DNA of 64,000 nt from the NCBI GenBank assembly GCA_026182355.1, contig JAPFBL010000527.1, positions 425,557 to 489,556 on the forward strand. The letters are read 5' to 3'. Within the stretch, counting starts at the first letter, position 1, and each line of letters starts with the position of its first letter. The DNA comes from Hermatobates lingyangjiaoensis. Taxonomy: Eukaryota; Arthropoda; Insecta; Hemiptera; Hermatobatidae. A model generated the notes under the pieces. The model was not told the origin of the DNA. It searched no databases and worked only from the letters and a program-made list of their open reading frames with translations. Position numbers and translations under genes: made by a program. Positions 1 to 10,802 of this stretch are shown piece by piece.

Positions 1-159
1 TATTTATTTTTATTTTTATTTATTTATTCATTTATTTATTTTTTTTTTCTCGTTTAATTTTAGTTAGTTTTATGTTTTTTTCCTTTCCTTTCTCTTTTTT
101 ACTTTTCTCCTCCCTTTTACTTAAATATCACTTTTATAATTTTTTAAACTCAAAGCCTA

Positions 160-345
160 CACTGGTTCACGTGGAAGATGGCTGCACTGCGTGTCATTGT
201 TCGCGCCATTTACATCGGCCAGTGGACGCATTTACGTCTCCGTTCCTTCATTCTTTCTCCTTTTATTTATTTCTTTCTTTCTACTCTCCTGAAGACGGCA
301 AGACGCCGAAATAATCGAGATTCGTGAGTGTTCGTCCTTTTTCTT
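160..345 (+). mobile_element. Hammerhead-bearing repeat, GACGGC family (PLE terminal-repeat-like)
   Basis: A moderately GC-rich block ends in a hammerhead core at 289-311. The same block recurs inverted at 9375-9560, with relatives at 36985-37120 and 62590-62740, so it is an interspersed repeat and not a gene. I infer a terminal repeat of a Penelope-like element because that group is known to carry hammerheads. No coding part is seen next to it. Confidence 0.55.
289..311 (+). ncRNA. Type I hammerhead ribozyme core
   Basis: CTGAAGA, then stem II GGC/GCC with a five-base loop, then GAAA. The bases before the core (TCTC) pair with GAGA after an AUC cleavage triplet, giving a plausible stem I. 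Stem III is very short. Activity is inferred from the motif only. Confidence 0.6.
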
Positions 346-359
346 GTTTAGCTGTCACT

Positions 360-720
360 TAATTATATATATATATATATATACAAAACTATATTTTATC
401 GGGACTCGGTCAGTTCTTCAGGTTCAAATTAAACTCTCATTGCCAACGTTTCGGTCTTTATTTAAAACTACTAAAATAACCAAGCAAGGTGTTATTTCAT
501 TTCAGTGTCACTTGTTCATTCAGACTACAGTTGTTAAAATCCACACACTATTTTTCTTTGTAAAATAATTTGTAATGTAATACTTAGTTTTTCTGTTTCA
601 AAATTTATACTTCTGCCTATGAAAAAGGTTTTAAATAAAGACCGAAACGTTGGCAATGAGAGTTTAATTTGAACCTGAAGAACTGACCGACTCCCGATAA
701 ACTTTTTTTTTGTATATATA
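360..720. mobile_element. Palindromic hammerhead-derived element, AACGTT family
   Basis: Two inverted arms (about 388-478 and 616-700) are set inside (TA)n tracts. Each arm carries the family block with ACCGAAACGTT. The right arm has a decayed core at 617-646 (CTATGAA instead of CTGANGA, stem II AAGG/CCTT-like, GAAA, palindrome AACGTT). Copies recur at 4395, 10528, 12570, 48540, 52950 and 63735. This family looks catalytically decayed everywhere in the window. Confidence 0.6.
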
Positions 721-1059
721 TATAATATATATATAAACGAGATTAATAAAGATTAATATAAATAGAAGATAAAAGGTGAATAAAGAACAAGAAGCAAACC
801 AGTTAGGATAAAAGAGTTGATGAAATGACACTTATTAATCCATTTAATCTATTTATACTATTGACTAACTCATTGATTTTGTTTAAGATGTCACTTGGCA
901 AACTCCTTTTCCAGTTGAATCCTGTTAGCAGGAGGTTAGTTCGTAGGATCGAATCTTTCAGTCTTGCAACTAGAATACTGACCGAAATGTGATTTATATT
1001 TAGATTTATTCTATCAGGCTATCGATAATACCACGATAAACAATATATATTAATTAAAA
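721..1059. other. AT-rich spacer, no feature recognised
   Basis: After a TA microsatellite I see only AT-rich unique-looking sequence with no convincing ORF, exon or RNA gene. Confidence 0.4.
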
Positions 1060-1262
1060 TGCTGTAAGGCCGTTCGTCACAACATCATCAGGGAGGTAAA
1101 TGAAGCAACCAAAAAAAAAAAAAATAATAATAACAAGTTAACCTGGCAGATTGACCATACTATAATTTTATAACCATCAGCCAGGGTTAACTTGTTATTA
1201 TGTTTTTTTTTTTGGTTGTTTCATTTAGCTCTCTGATTATGTGTGACGAAAGGCCTAAGAGT
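1060..1262. mobile_element. Palindromic hammerhead-derived element, AGGCCT family
   Basis: Inverted arms surround a centre with TTAACCTGG and its complement. The left (-) core at 1073-1091 has CTGATGA but GAAC instead of GAAA. The right (+) core at 1233-1251 has CTGATTA then GAAA and AGGCCT. A longer relative is at 50295-51040. Confidence 0.5.
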
Positions 1263-1339
1263 ATTTTAATTAATATATATTGTTGATTGTGATATTTAAT
1301 TCATATATTATATCAAAAGTTATTGTTGATTATTAATTT

Positions 1340-1760
1340 TTATATATAAGATATATCTGTTGGGGTTTTGACTCTGACGAAGACCGCTAGTTACGGTTGA
1401 AAGATCTTAGCCTTGTTTTCCCATTTAATATTGTTGTTTGATCATTGATGGTTATTTCATGTGTTTATGTGAAATCTTTTTATATACATATATAAATAAA
1501 AAGATTTCACATAAACACGTGAAACAACAATCAATGATCAAACCACAATATGAAAATGGGAAAACAAGACTAAGATCTTAGGCTTGTTTTCCCATTTTCA
1601 TATTGTGGTTTGATCATTGCTATACATATATATACACAGATTTCAGATTAAACACTTGAAGCAACAACCAATGATCAAACAACAATATTAAATGGGAAAA
1701 AAAGACTAACATCTTTCAAACGTAACAAGCGGTCTTTGTCAGAGTGAAAAAACCAACTGA
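1340..1760. mobile_element. Rearranged palindromic element, AAGATCTT family
   Basis: Several partial arms of one family lie here. The right arm carries an intact + core at 1374-1402 (CTGACGA, stem II GACCG/CGGTT-like, GAAA, near-palindrome AAGATCTT). A fused arm pair is at about 1540-1615. A decayed - core is at 1714-1742 (CTGACAA). This is the most abundant family in the window. Confidence 0.6.
1374..1402 (+). ncRNA. Hammerhead ribozyme core, AAGATCTT family
   Basis: CTGACGA, a hairpin, then GAAA and AAGATCTT. GACT just before the core pairs with AGTC-like bases just after the palindrome (stem I). Confidence 0.55.
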
Positions 1761-2339
1761 AACACTAGATCCAGAAACATCATGTTGAGGGGTCCAAAGG
1801 AGTAAAATCTCGTGATAAAATTGCTTTAAGATTAATATTGGTTAAACTGGTAAATATTTAAAGACACGTGTAAAACAACACCAATACAACGTAGGTTAGC
1901 AAAATTGAATTAACAGTTAAAAATAAACATTTTTGAAATCGACATAGCATTATATTTTCATTTTTTTTAAAAAGAATTAAAATGATTTGTATTTACTCCG
2001 GACTGATTATAAAATGCTAAAGAACTTTTTTGTTCTTGTTGCCGTTGAGATGGCAGGGATGACTGGTACATATAAATTATAAGAAATAGATTTAAGAAAG
2101 CGCGGTCTGAAGGAAAGGAGAATGCAAGGATACAGACAGAGGCAGTGGTGGGGGGTGGGTGACGTGGCAGATTTAATTGGCGAACGGTACCAGCTGTTGG
2201 GAGAGTATTATCTATGTAGGACTGTGTGGGGGCGGCAGACTGTACTGTTAGCTAAACAACGACGATCAACCAGCTTTGGTAGAGGAATCCACAAAAGTCA
2301 AACGAATCTATAGTCTTTTTACACACCCCCCACCCACAC
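1761..2339. other. Spacer with a GC-rich block at 2100-2335
   Basis: The first part is plain AT-rich DNA. The block at 2100-2335 is unusually GC-rich (G runs, then C runs at 2320-2350). It has a 63-codon + frame and a longer open - frame. I see no family motif or paired splice sites. It could be a 5' exon or a promoter CpG patch. Confidence 0.25.
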
Positions 2340-3420
2340 CCCAGGGGGGCTTTTACTGACTTTCAGAGGCTTAGGACAATCTTCAGCGACAGCAACCCCA
2401 CATGGCATTACAAAAATATTAATCAGTCTTGAGTACTTTTCAAAATATTAAAGAGTATAAAAGTTTTAGGGAGTTCCCAGAATCATAGACTATAGCCGGC
2501 TTAGAAAGTTTTACTAGCTTTCAGTAACAGGACAATATTCAACGATTGAAACCCCATAGGGTTCATTGTAAAAATATTAGTTAGTTGAGCACTTTTCAAA
2601 ATATTTAAGAGCCTAAAAGTTTTAGGGAGTTCCCAGAATCATAGACTATAATGAACGGCTTAGAAAATTTTACTAGCTTTCAGACACAGGAAAATTTTGA
2701 TAATTGAAACCCCATAGGGCCTTACAAAATATTAGTTAGTCTTGAGCACTTTTCAAAATATTAAAGAGTATAAAAGTTTTACGGAGTTCCCAGAAACATA
2801 GACTATAGTAAACGGCTTAGAAAGTTTTACTAGCTTTCAGTGACAGGACAATATTCAACGATTGAAACCCTATAGTTCATTGTAAAATATTAATCAGTAG
2901 TGAGTACTTTTCAAAATATTTAAGAGCTATAAAAGTTTTAGGGAGTTCCCAGAATCATAGACTATAATGAACGGCTTAGAAAGTTTTACTAGCTTTCAGT
3001 AACAGGACAATATTCAACGATTGAAACCCTATAGTTCATTGTAAAATATTAATCAGTATTGAGTACTTTTCAAAATATTAAAGAGTATAAAAGTTTTAGG
3101 GAGTTCCCAGAAACATAGACTATAGTGAACGGCTTAGAAAGTTTTACTAGCTTTCAGTGACAGGACAATATTCAACGATTGAAACCCTATAGTTCATTGT
3201 AAAATATTAATCAATATTGAGTACTTTTCAAAATATTTAGGTTATAAAATGTTTAGGGCGTTCCCAGAAACACAGTCATATGAATACTCCTTAAGAAGTT
3301 TATGTAGCTATCATCGACTTAAAACAATCTTTGAAAACTCTAAACCCCATTGAAGCTTATAAAATATTGATTAGCTTGAGATTTTTTCAAAATATATATC
3401 ATAAAACGATCTATTCGTGT
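2340..3420 (+). repeat. Tandem repeat, about 158-bp unit, about 7 copies
   Basis: The landmark CTTTTCAAAATATT recurs at about 2436, 2590, 2750, 2907, 3066, 3222 and 3383, followed each time by a GGGAGTTCCCAGAA block. Copies diverge by a few percent, and the array edges are more degraded. No coding frame is kept. Confidence 0.8.
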
Positions 3421-3789
3421 CCACAGATGATCTGAAAAGCGAGAACACCTAGACTGGATATACCAGGTTTTTTTTTTTAACTTACGATTATGAGACAGAA
3501 AACAACTTCGTGTTACAAAAGAAAAAAATTCCTGCTAGATTGCTAAAAAAAATCCTGCTAGATTGGTTTTTAAAGTATGGTATGATCTACAAGGAGACGT
3601 AATAATAAATCAAACAGGTCATGTTAACCTCCTGGGGAGGCCAAAGAGTCATTGGGAAATGTACAAGTCATCAGTGTCGCAATAAAGACACTTTAATTGC
3701 ATTATAATGTTATAACTTAACAAGACTCATTGTAAAGATTGCAGAAAACCAAAGTTTTTTTATAAACAAAAAACTATAATTCAAATCAT
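3421..3789. other. Non-repeat interruption of the 158-bp array
   Basis: This is AT-rich sequence with no recognised feature. It separates the main array from two further copies and may be an insertion. Confidence 0.35.
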
Positions 3790-4090
3790 AAAAAAAATAG
3801 TAATCAATATTGAGTACTTTTCAAAATATTTAAGTTATAAAAGTTTTAGGGAGTTCCTAGAAACATAGATAATAGTGAAAGGCCTAGAAAGTTTTACTAG
3901 CTTTCAGAAATAGGACAATCTTCGACGATTGAAACCCCATAGGGCCTGCCTTAAAAAATATTAATCAGTCTTGAGCACTTTTCAAAATATTAAAGAGTAT
4001 AAAAGTTTTAGGGAGTTCCCAGAAACACAGTCAATTGATACTCCTTAGGAAGTTTATCTAGTTATCATCGACTTAAAACAATCTTTGTTA
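3790..4090 (+). repeat. Second block of the 158-bp tandem repeat, 2 copies
   Basis: The same landmark blocks are seen at about 3816 and 3978, in the same orientation as the main array. Confidence 0.75.
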
Positions 4091-4214
4091 AATTAAGATT
4101 GTTAAATTTAATTCACTGGCTACGAAAACAAATATAATAAACTTTCAACCAGTTTAAAAAAAACTAGTTACGAAAAATTTAAAATAAATTTATTTTTATT
4201 TTTCAAATATTATA

Positions 4215-4350
4215 ATTAAAAAATCTGAGTTGGGTTTTTGACTCTGACGAGGACCGCTTGTTGCGGTTGAAAGGTCTTAGTCTTGTTTTCCCATTTTCTT
4301 ATTGTGGTTTGATAATTGATTGTTATTTCACGTGTTTATGTGAAATCTTT
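4215..4350 (+). mobile_element. Single-arm AAGATCTT-family hammerhead repeat
   Basis: One arm only. A + core is at 4244-4272 (CTGACGA, GACCG hairpin, GAAA, then AAGGTCTT, so the palindrome carries one change). It ends in a (TA)n tract. Confidence 0.6.
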
Positions 4351-4394
4351 ATTTATATATATATATATATATAATATTATATGATATATATAAT

Positions 4395-4625
4395 ATATAT
4401 CCAGGATCAAAATCGAAACTCTCAATGCCGACGTTTCGGTTTTATTTGAAAACCTTTTTCATAGGCCTACAAAAATACTAATCCAACGGTTGATATATTA
4501 TTGAATATTGTAGGCCTATGAAAAAGGTTTTTCAAATAAAACCGAAACGTCGGCATTGAGAGTTTGATTTTGATCTGGAAAATTGACCGAATCCCGATTA
4601 CATTATACACCTATTCTATCCAACG
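4395..4625. mobile_element. Palindromic AACGTT-family element
   Basis: Well-matched inverted arms carry decayed cores at 4434-4464 (-) and 4516-4547 (+), both with CTATGAA in place of CTGANGA. TA microsatellites flank it on both sides. Confidence 0.6.
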
Positions 4626-4724
4626 GTTGATATATTATTGAATTTGTATATTTATATATATATTTTATTAAATCATATATATATATTATCATATATATTA
4701 TATATATATATATATATATAAAAC

Positions 4725-5010
4725 AAAAGTTATTTATCAGGAATCCGTCAGTTTCCAGATTCAAATCATACTTTCAAAGCCAAGGTTTTGATTTAATAAT
4801 CTTATTAGGAACATAAGCATCAAGCAGATGTATGAAACTCTAGAGGTATATATAATAAACTATTACATTAGGGATTCAAAATGAATATTTTAGGAATATA
4901 AACTTGAACACGTGTAAGCTTAGATACAAATGTTCTAAGGTAATATAATAAAGACACATTCATTTCATTAATATTATTTTATGTTTGGGTAGAATCTATG
5001 AAATATTTCA
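4725..5010 (+). repeat. Dispersed repeat, paired with 16015-16310
   Basis: It starts with a worn AACGTT-family arm and continues into about 200 bp that match 16100-16310 in the same orientation (shared runs such as TAGGAATATAAACTTGAACAC). It is non-coding. Confidence 0.55.
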
Positions 5011-5148
5011 ATTTACAAGCTTTGTTAGTTTTAAAATATTCTTGATTGTATATATATCTTGATTTATGTTAAGAATACTGTCTCAAACGCTTGGACTATA
5101 TAAAAATCTTTGTTTCCATGACTTAACAAGAAATAGTATTACAGTTAT

Positions 5149-5247
5149 ATCTGTCAATCACGTTCAGTGTGATTGACACATTGACATCATTAGCTGTCGC
5201 TATAATTTCTTAACATGAGTGACTCAAGGGGTCACGGGTCGTCTAGT
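5149..5247 (+). mobile_element. Helitron-like 3' terminus
   Basis: A perfect 10-bp inverted repeat (TGTCAATCAC) at about 5150-5176 is followed by a terminal hairpin (GTGAC, 7-base loop, GTCAC at 5219-5235), seven bases, and CTAG at 5243-5246 next to a T. A hairpin then CTRR, inserted at A/T, is the Helitron 3' rule. The matching 5' end was not found. Confidence 0.5.
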
Positions 5248-5344
5248 TGAATTATAATTGTCATGTCAATTTATAAATTGGTATAATAAAGCTTTTAATG
5301 TAAATTTAGTGGGATATCAAAACTAATACAATCATTTTTAAGGC

Positions 5345-5815
5345 ATTATTTGGTGGCCAAGATAGTAAAATGTCAACGTGCTCGCCTCTGGACTTATAGA
5401 ACCGAGGTTCAATACCCAGTCTCGCTCTTAATTTATTTACGGAGAAGGTGAAAAATCTCAGCATGTCATCCCCCAAAGAAGATACGTTTAGTATCTTTTT
5501 AGTATACGTTTACATTGAGATACATTGAGATAACCTGGCCCCCCAAAGAACAAAACAAATCTGGAGTGGCTCACACTCAGCTTTGCCATAAAAGCAAAAC
5601 ATATAACATCACACATCTTGACAAAACATTGATTTTTTTGTTTTATTTTTTCTGACTATCGTTATGAATTCGATACTTTCATTAGCTCCAACCATTTATG
5701 TAGATATGGTTCAAAATTATGGATATGGTACTAGATGTTAATAATGGTACATTGTACCACAATGTCAGGTAGCCATTAAAGATACCTACTCTAAATACAC
5801 TTGAGTTAAGCAAAA
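5345..5815 (+). mobile_element. tRNA-derived SINE, interrupted
   Basis: A worn tRNA-like head (anticodon-arm region CTCGCCTCTGGACTTA, B-box-like GAGGTTCAATACC) leads to a body ending at about 5550. The family tail (AAATACACTTGAGT) appears only at 5797-5815. The middle (from about 5560) starts with TCTGGAGTGGC, which matches the 5' end of the Helitron-like family of 27748-30067, so an insertion is likely. Confidence 0.5.
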
Positions 5816-6827
5816 TTTAAAACTCATGCATTTCATCATTACCACAGAGGTTAGTATTATTAATATTAAACACATAATCTACCGTCTTACCTCGTACATT
5901 ACTGCCGTAGCTCTCGGACCGGTTTCGGGTGTCACCCACCTTCAACAACGAACTGATCTAATGAATCCTACCTATCTGTTTATATAACCTACCTACTATC
6001 CCAATGCTGCCTAGATTTTATTAGTTACTTAATTTACCACCACTTTATTTTTATTTATTTTATTATTATATTAGTTATTATTATTGAGTCTAATTCTTTT
6101 CCTATTATTTTTTTCTTTGTCATGTCTGTCAAGTCGTCGTTTTATTTTCTTTAAGGGTTTAAATAGTGTGTTGCTTTGATGATTTACTTGTTCGTTTATT
6201 AGATTACCCGATTCTTTATGTTTAAATATCTATCAACGGATAATATGGGTCGCCCACTACTAAAATGGGTACCAAATAATAAATGAGCCACAATCTTCTT
6301 TAGAACAGTACTAAAAGGTGAAATCCTTATAAATGTGGACGTTTAACAGACAAACAGATTTTTTTGTTCAGTTTACAGTGTGATGATGTTTCATTTCTTT
6401 TCACTTTATTTCACAAGTGAAATTAACAAGTCGCACGTAATTAATACTAAATGGTTACTGACCTTCACACATATAGGCTTTCTCCTTTATTACTGTTCCA
6501 GAACCGGAAAGTTTTGCTCTTTTGTTACTCGGTACCGCTTTTTCTTTATGGACGAGCAACTTTACCACATTCATACAAATTGTTGGTAATTATTTTGTTC
6601 TAAATTCATCGTACAATAATAAAAACCTTTAATCTATTAATATGAATTACGTAGTCCAATCATAATTAGATCTATACCTGATAATTGACAACCTTATTCA
6701 GCTATTATTTAAATAGGTTAATTAGCGATCATTAGTAAGGGAAAACAACCTGCATACAGATGCAGCCTTGTTACAAACAATAATTAATTATCTTTATACT
6801 TAGTTTTCGTTTAAAAATTACTGTGGG
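5816..6827. other. Gene-free stretch with one worn hammerhead relic
   Basis: At 5870-5960 a block with GACCGGTTTC matches 44800-44880 and looks like a decayed hammerhead arm with an ACCGGT palindrome. The rest is AT-rich, with one 69-codon open frame at 6380-6589 that shows no family motif. Confidence 0.35.
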
Positions 6828-7036
6828 CCAGGTTAGCTAAGTAGTTAACGTACTCTCCTCTGAACTGGTAGGTCCTGGGTTCAACACTCACCTGGCCCTC
6901 GATATATTCGCGTAGGAGGTGAAGAAATCTGAACTTGTAGTCCCTCGGAGATGACGTTAAGCCCAACGATCCCTTTGTGCCTGTACGATGTCAGCTACTC
7001 GTTAAGTATCCCTATTTCTAAATACACTTGAGTAGT
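6828..7036 (+). mobile_element. tRNA-derived SINE, full-length-like
   Basis: The tRNA-like head has an A-box-like TTAGCTAAGTAGTT and a B-box-like GGGTTCAACACTC. The family body follows (CTGGCCCTCGAT, AGGAGGTGAA) and then the tail AAATACACTTGAGT. Copies are at 5345, 58685-58860 (-) and 58965-59135 (+). It is not a working tRNA. Confidence 0.65.
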
Positions 7037-7039
7037 CAT

Positions 7040-7577
7040 TTTTACATGGACGAGAGCCCATGTGGGAACTATGGGAAATGAAATTGCAGATTCTATTGCA
7101 AAGCAAATGACTACAGATACAATTGGGCCAATAAAACATCATATGCCACCATGGTCGTTCCACAAAAAAAGACTGAATACTAACATTATTCAAAAATGGA
7201 ACATACAATGGATTAACAGTACCCTTGGTTCGGTGACAAGGGAATACTTCCCTATAGTTTACTCTCGACTGGAGATAATAGATCTGAAACTGACATATAA
7301 AGAAACTCAAATGATGACCGGCCACGAAAAGATTCGAGCATATCTCTACAAAATTAAAGTGATCAACTCCTCTAGGTGTCCTTGTGACGAAGGAACTCAA
7401 ACTGTTGACCATCTTATTAATAACTGTAATATCTTAGACAGTAAACGATTTCAACTTAGAAGACAAGTAGAATGTGTTGGGAAAACCTGGCCACCTTCAA
7501 AAGAAGACCTAATGAAAAATGATCTCAGAAAGTCATTCTTAAAATTTCTAAACGAGGTTGATCTGACCAGTTTATGA
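7040..7577 (+). pseudogene. 5'-truncated non-LTR retrotransposon, RNase H and C-terminal knuckle
   Basis: The frame reads TWTRAHVGTMGNEIAD, the last catalytic part of a LINE-type RNase H. It then runs through a spacer to LTYKETQMMTGH and a cysteine/histidine knuckle CPCDEGTQTVDHLINNC, ending in a stop at 7577. This order is typical of the C-terminus of I/Jockey-type LINE ORF2. The reverse transcriptase and endonuclease are missing, so it is a dead-on-arrival copy. It directly follows a SINE tail. Confidence 0.75.
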
Positions 7578-7884
7578 AATACGCTGATATTTACAACATC
7601 TTTATAATTTCATAAGCTACCATTGTATATAGTATAATTCATTGTATTTAAATAATTGTAAATTTGTAATTTACAATTTATATTATTTGTAATTTGTTAT
7701 TATTTGTAATTTGTAATTTATTTGTAAATTGTAAAATGTAAAACACTTCGCATAATATTTGTAAATTGAAGTACTCAAATTGTCATATTATGTATAGTTA
7801 CATAACAACTCTTATTAGCTAGTCTAATTGCTAATACTTCATCATTGTCAACATTGTATATAGCCAAATTATAGTTCTAAGTTA
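7578..7884 (+). other. AT-rich tail of the LINE copy
   Basis: Low-complexity TTTGTAATTTG-like repeats follow the LINE stop codon. They are probably its 3' untranslated part. No other feature is seen. Confidence 0.35.
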
Positions 7885-7954
7885 TATGGTTGTATAAAAC
7901 GTATGTAAAGAATGTATCACTTGCATGTAATACATAATGTGGAACATGTGAAAA

Positions 7955-8000
<46 letters not shown>

Positions 8001-8653
8001 GTATAAAACGTATGTAAAGAATGTATCACTTGCATGTAAGACAATAAAGTGGAGCATGTTGAAAAAAAAAACAAACACACACACACACATATTGTTAAAA
8101 CGTATGTAAAGAATTTATCACTTGCATGTAATACAATAAAGTGGAGCATGTTGAAAAAAAAACACACAACACACACACACACACACACACACATGTTGTA
8201 TAAAACGTATGTAAAGAATGTATCACTTGCATGTAATACAATAAAGTGGAGCATGTTGAAAAAAAAAAACACAACACACACACACACACACACACACACA
8301 ACACACATTGTATAAAACGTATGTAAAGAATTTATCACTTGCATGTAATACAATAAAGTGGAGCATGTTGAAAAAAAACACACAACACACACACAAACAC
8401 ACACACACACACGTTGTATAAAACGTATGTAAAGAATGTATCAATTGCATGTAATACAATAAAGTGGAGCATGTTGAAAAAAAAAACAACACACACACAC
8501 ACACACATATTGTATAAAACGTATGTAAAGAATTTATCACTTGCATGTAATACAATAAAGTGGAGCATGTTGAAAAAAAAACACACAACACACACACACA
8601 CACACGTTGTATAAAACGTATGTAAAGAATGTATCACTTGCATGTAATAACAC

Positions 8654-8704
<51 letters not shown>

Positions 8705-8790
8705 ACACACACGTTGTATAAAACGTATGTAAAGAATGTATCACTTGCATGTAATACAATAAAGTGGAGCATGTTGAAAAATAAAAAAAA
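7885..8790 (+). repeat. Compound tandem array: about 70-bp core plus (CA)n, 9 copies
   Basis: Nine copies of a core start with GTATAAAACGTATG and include CAATAAAGTGGAGCATG. A short A run and a CA tract of varying length separate them. Each core holds AATAAA. The last copy runs into the SINE tail motif at about 8790. Long open frames here on both strands are artefacts of the repeat. It may be a multiplied LINE 3' tail. Confidence 0.8.
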
Positions 8791-8799
8791 ATACACTTG

Positions 8800-9145
8800 A
8801 GTTAAGAAAAAATGAAAGACTGCTAATAATAGAATTAATTCTCATTGTGTGGTATCGTAATTTACTGTACACCCTTGTCGTAAGCTTAGCCTGATGATGG
8901 TCTACGAGAACTTACATCTTTACATCCCGTTACTTTATGTAAGATAATAGTTAGTTAGTTGTACCTATCCGATATAAACAGTGTCAGAATGTGTATATAT
9001 GAAAGAAAAAGTTTGGGCCAGTTGATTTCTTTATTCCCCGAGCAACTCACAAGAGCATGCAGGACATTAGAGAAACTCTCTAAAAAGGGTAACTAAGCAT
9101 GAAATTGGCATGAAGTTTTTAAAAACATATATATATATATATATA
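8800..9145. other. Spacer, no feature recognised
   Basis: AT-rich sequence ending in a (TA)n tract. No exon or repeat arm is seen. Confidence 0.35.
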
Positions 9146-9149
9146 TATA

Positions 9150-9350
9150 TATTATTAAAAAGATTTCACATAAACAAGTGAAATAACAATCAATAATCAA
9201 ACCACAATATGAAATGTGACAACAAGACTAAGATTTTTCAACCGTAACAAGCGGGCTTCGTCAGAGTCAGTAGAATTTTTTACTCTGACGAAGACCGCTT
9301 GTTACTGTAGAAATATCTTAGTCTTGTATTCCCATTTCATACATTTCATA
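9150..9350. mobile_element. Palindromic AAGATCTT-family hammerhead element
   Basis: Tail-to-tail arms between TA tracts. Cores are at 9236-9264 (-) and 9285-9313 (+), both with CTGACGA and GAAA. The palindromes have drifted in both arms. Confidence 0.65.
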
Positions 9351-9374
9351 TTTTATATATATATATAATTAAAG

Positions 9375-9557
9375 TTACAACTAGAGAACACAAGAAAAAG
9401 GACTAACACTCACGAATCTCGATAATTTCGGCGTCTTGCCGTCTTCAGGAAGAAGAAAAAAAGAAAATAAAAAGGAGAAATAATGAAGGAACGGAGACGT
9501 AAATGCGTCCACTGGCCGATGTAAACAACGATACAATGACACGCAGTGCAGCCACCT

Positions 9558-9560
<3 letters not shown>
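9375..9560 (-). mobile_element. Hammerhead-bearing repeat, GACGGC family
   Basis: An inverted copy of the block at 160-345, ending in a long (TA)n tract. The core at 9426-9448 has CTGAAGA, GGC/GCC, GAAA. Confidence 0.6.
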
Positions 9561-9599
<39 letters not shown>

Positions 9600-9604
<5 letters not shown>

Positions 9605-9690
9605 TAATACGAAGGTAGCATACAGACACAGGAATAACTCACTTCTATATATTGACATTTCGACGATCGTCGTCATCAAGAGGTAAAGAG
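9600..9690 (-). mobile_element. Worn hammerhead arm
   Basis: The minus strand at 9658-9679 reads CTTGATGA, a GACGATCGTC hairpin, then GAAA. One extra base in the CTGATGA box suggests an inactive core. It is related to 10431-10452. Confidence 0.4.
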
Positions 9691-9834
9691 TTCCTCAGGA
9701 AGGCAGGTCGATGACTTGCCTTTCCTGCGAGACTCTTCGCCTCCTGCGTCTATCTGTGTGGCACCTTCCTTTTAATTCGTTTATATATATAAAAGTTCAT
9801 TTCATTTAATTTATTTATATGTGATTAAAATATA

Positions 9835-9960
9835 GATAGTCTCCTGACTGGAGACCTGAATAAAACAGCTATTAGGTCGTCAAGCAGAAGCTACTACTGC
9901 CCATTTCATCAAATTTGTATTCAAGAAGATTTGCTGCCTGCCTCTATATATAACAAGATC
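9835..9960 (+). pseudogene. Possible PLE ORF N-terminal scrap
   Basis: In two broken frames this resembles the peptide at 45780-45890: a run ending near CIQEDLLPAS against CLKDLLPTY. Such a motif is seen near the start of Penelope-like ORFs as I recall them. Too short to be sure. Confidence 0.25.
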
Positions 9961-10160
9961 CCACAATAAACACATTAAGTAACAATCAATGTTGAAACCA
10001 CAATAAGAAATGGCAAAAAAAGACTAAGATCTTTCAACCGTAACAAGCAGACTTCGTCAGAGTCAAAACCGAACTCAGTTGGAATTTGACTCTGACGAAG
10101 TCCGCTTCGTACGGTAAAAAGATTTAGTCTTTTTTTCTCATTTCGTATTATATATATATA
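9961..10160. mobile_element. Palindromic AAGATCTT-family hammerhead element
   Basis: The - core at 10032-10060 is canonical and followed by AAGATCTT. The + arm at 10092-10120 keeps CTGACGA but has lost GAAA. Confidence 0.6.
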
Positions 10161-10164
10161 TAAC

Positions 10165-10320
10165 AATTAAAATAAGCAGTGACACATAAACAGAAACACA
10201 ACAAAGACTCACTTTTCACTATTTCGACGTAATGGCGGTCGAAATATTGAAAAGTGAGTCTTTTTTGTGTTTCTGTTTATGTGTCACTGCTTATTTTAAT
10301 TGTTATTTGTCCTGACGGAC
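10165..10320. mobile_element. Fused palindrome of the AATATT hammerhead family
   Basis: Two inverted arms meet with almost no centre. The GGTCGAAATATTGAAAAG block is present, but both CTGANGA boxes have been deleted at the junction. An intact - copy is at 63145-63172. Confidence 0.5.
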
Positions 10321-10339
10321 CGTTTTTCGTTTATCATGG

Positions 10340-10370
<31 letters not shown>

Positions 10371-10374
10371 TTAA

Positions 10375-10500
10375 AATAAATTCAAAACGAAGAAACACAC
10401 AGAAAGACACAGACATAACTCACATCGATATTTCGACCATCGTCGTCATCAGGAGGTTTCTTTTAATTAATTCTTTTAGTTTCTTTTAGTTAAGTACACT
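10375..10500 (-). mobile_element. Hammerhead arm between TA tracts
   Basis: The core at 10431-10452 on the minus strand has CTGATGA, stem GAC/GTC with a four-base loop, then GAAA and ATATCGAT. Confidence 0.5.
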
Positions 10501-10527
10501 AATATTATATATATATATATATATTGA

Positions 10528-10660
10528 TAAAAGTATCGATCGTGGAATAGAAACAAAACTAAAGTTTATCGGGACTCGGTCAGTTCTTCAGGTTCAAATT
10601 AAACTCTCAATGTCAACGTTTCGGTTTTTATTTAAAACCTTTTTATGTCACAGTTTATTT
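10528..10660 (-). mobile_element. Truncated AACGTT-family arm
   Basis: The GGGACTCGGTCAGTTCTTCAG block and ACGTTTCGG are present. The element stops before the CTATGAA box. Confidence 0.5.
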
Positions 10661-10699
10661 GAAGTGTGTTATCAGTCCTTTTAGATCACATTTTGTTTA

Positions 10700-10706
10700 T
10701 CACACA

Positions 10707-10778
<72 letters not shown>

Positions 10779-10802
10779 ATATATATATATATATATATAT
10801 AT
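10700..10802. repeat. (CA)n followed by (TA)n microsatellite
   Basis: About 75 bp of CA repeats pass directly into TA repeats. Confidence 0.9.

Noticed and set aside
72..314. 80-codon ORF
   Set aside because: It lies in a hammerhead-bearing repeat with an inverted copy at 9381-9629 in a different frame context.
7877..8796. Cys/Val- and Thr/His-rich ORFs
   Set aside because: They are translations of CA/TG microsatellites and a tandem core.
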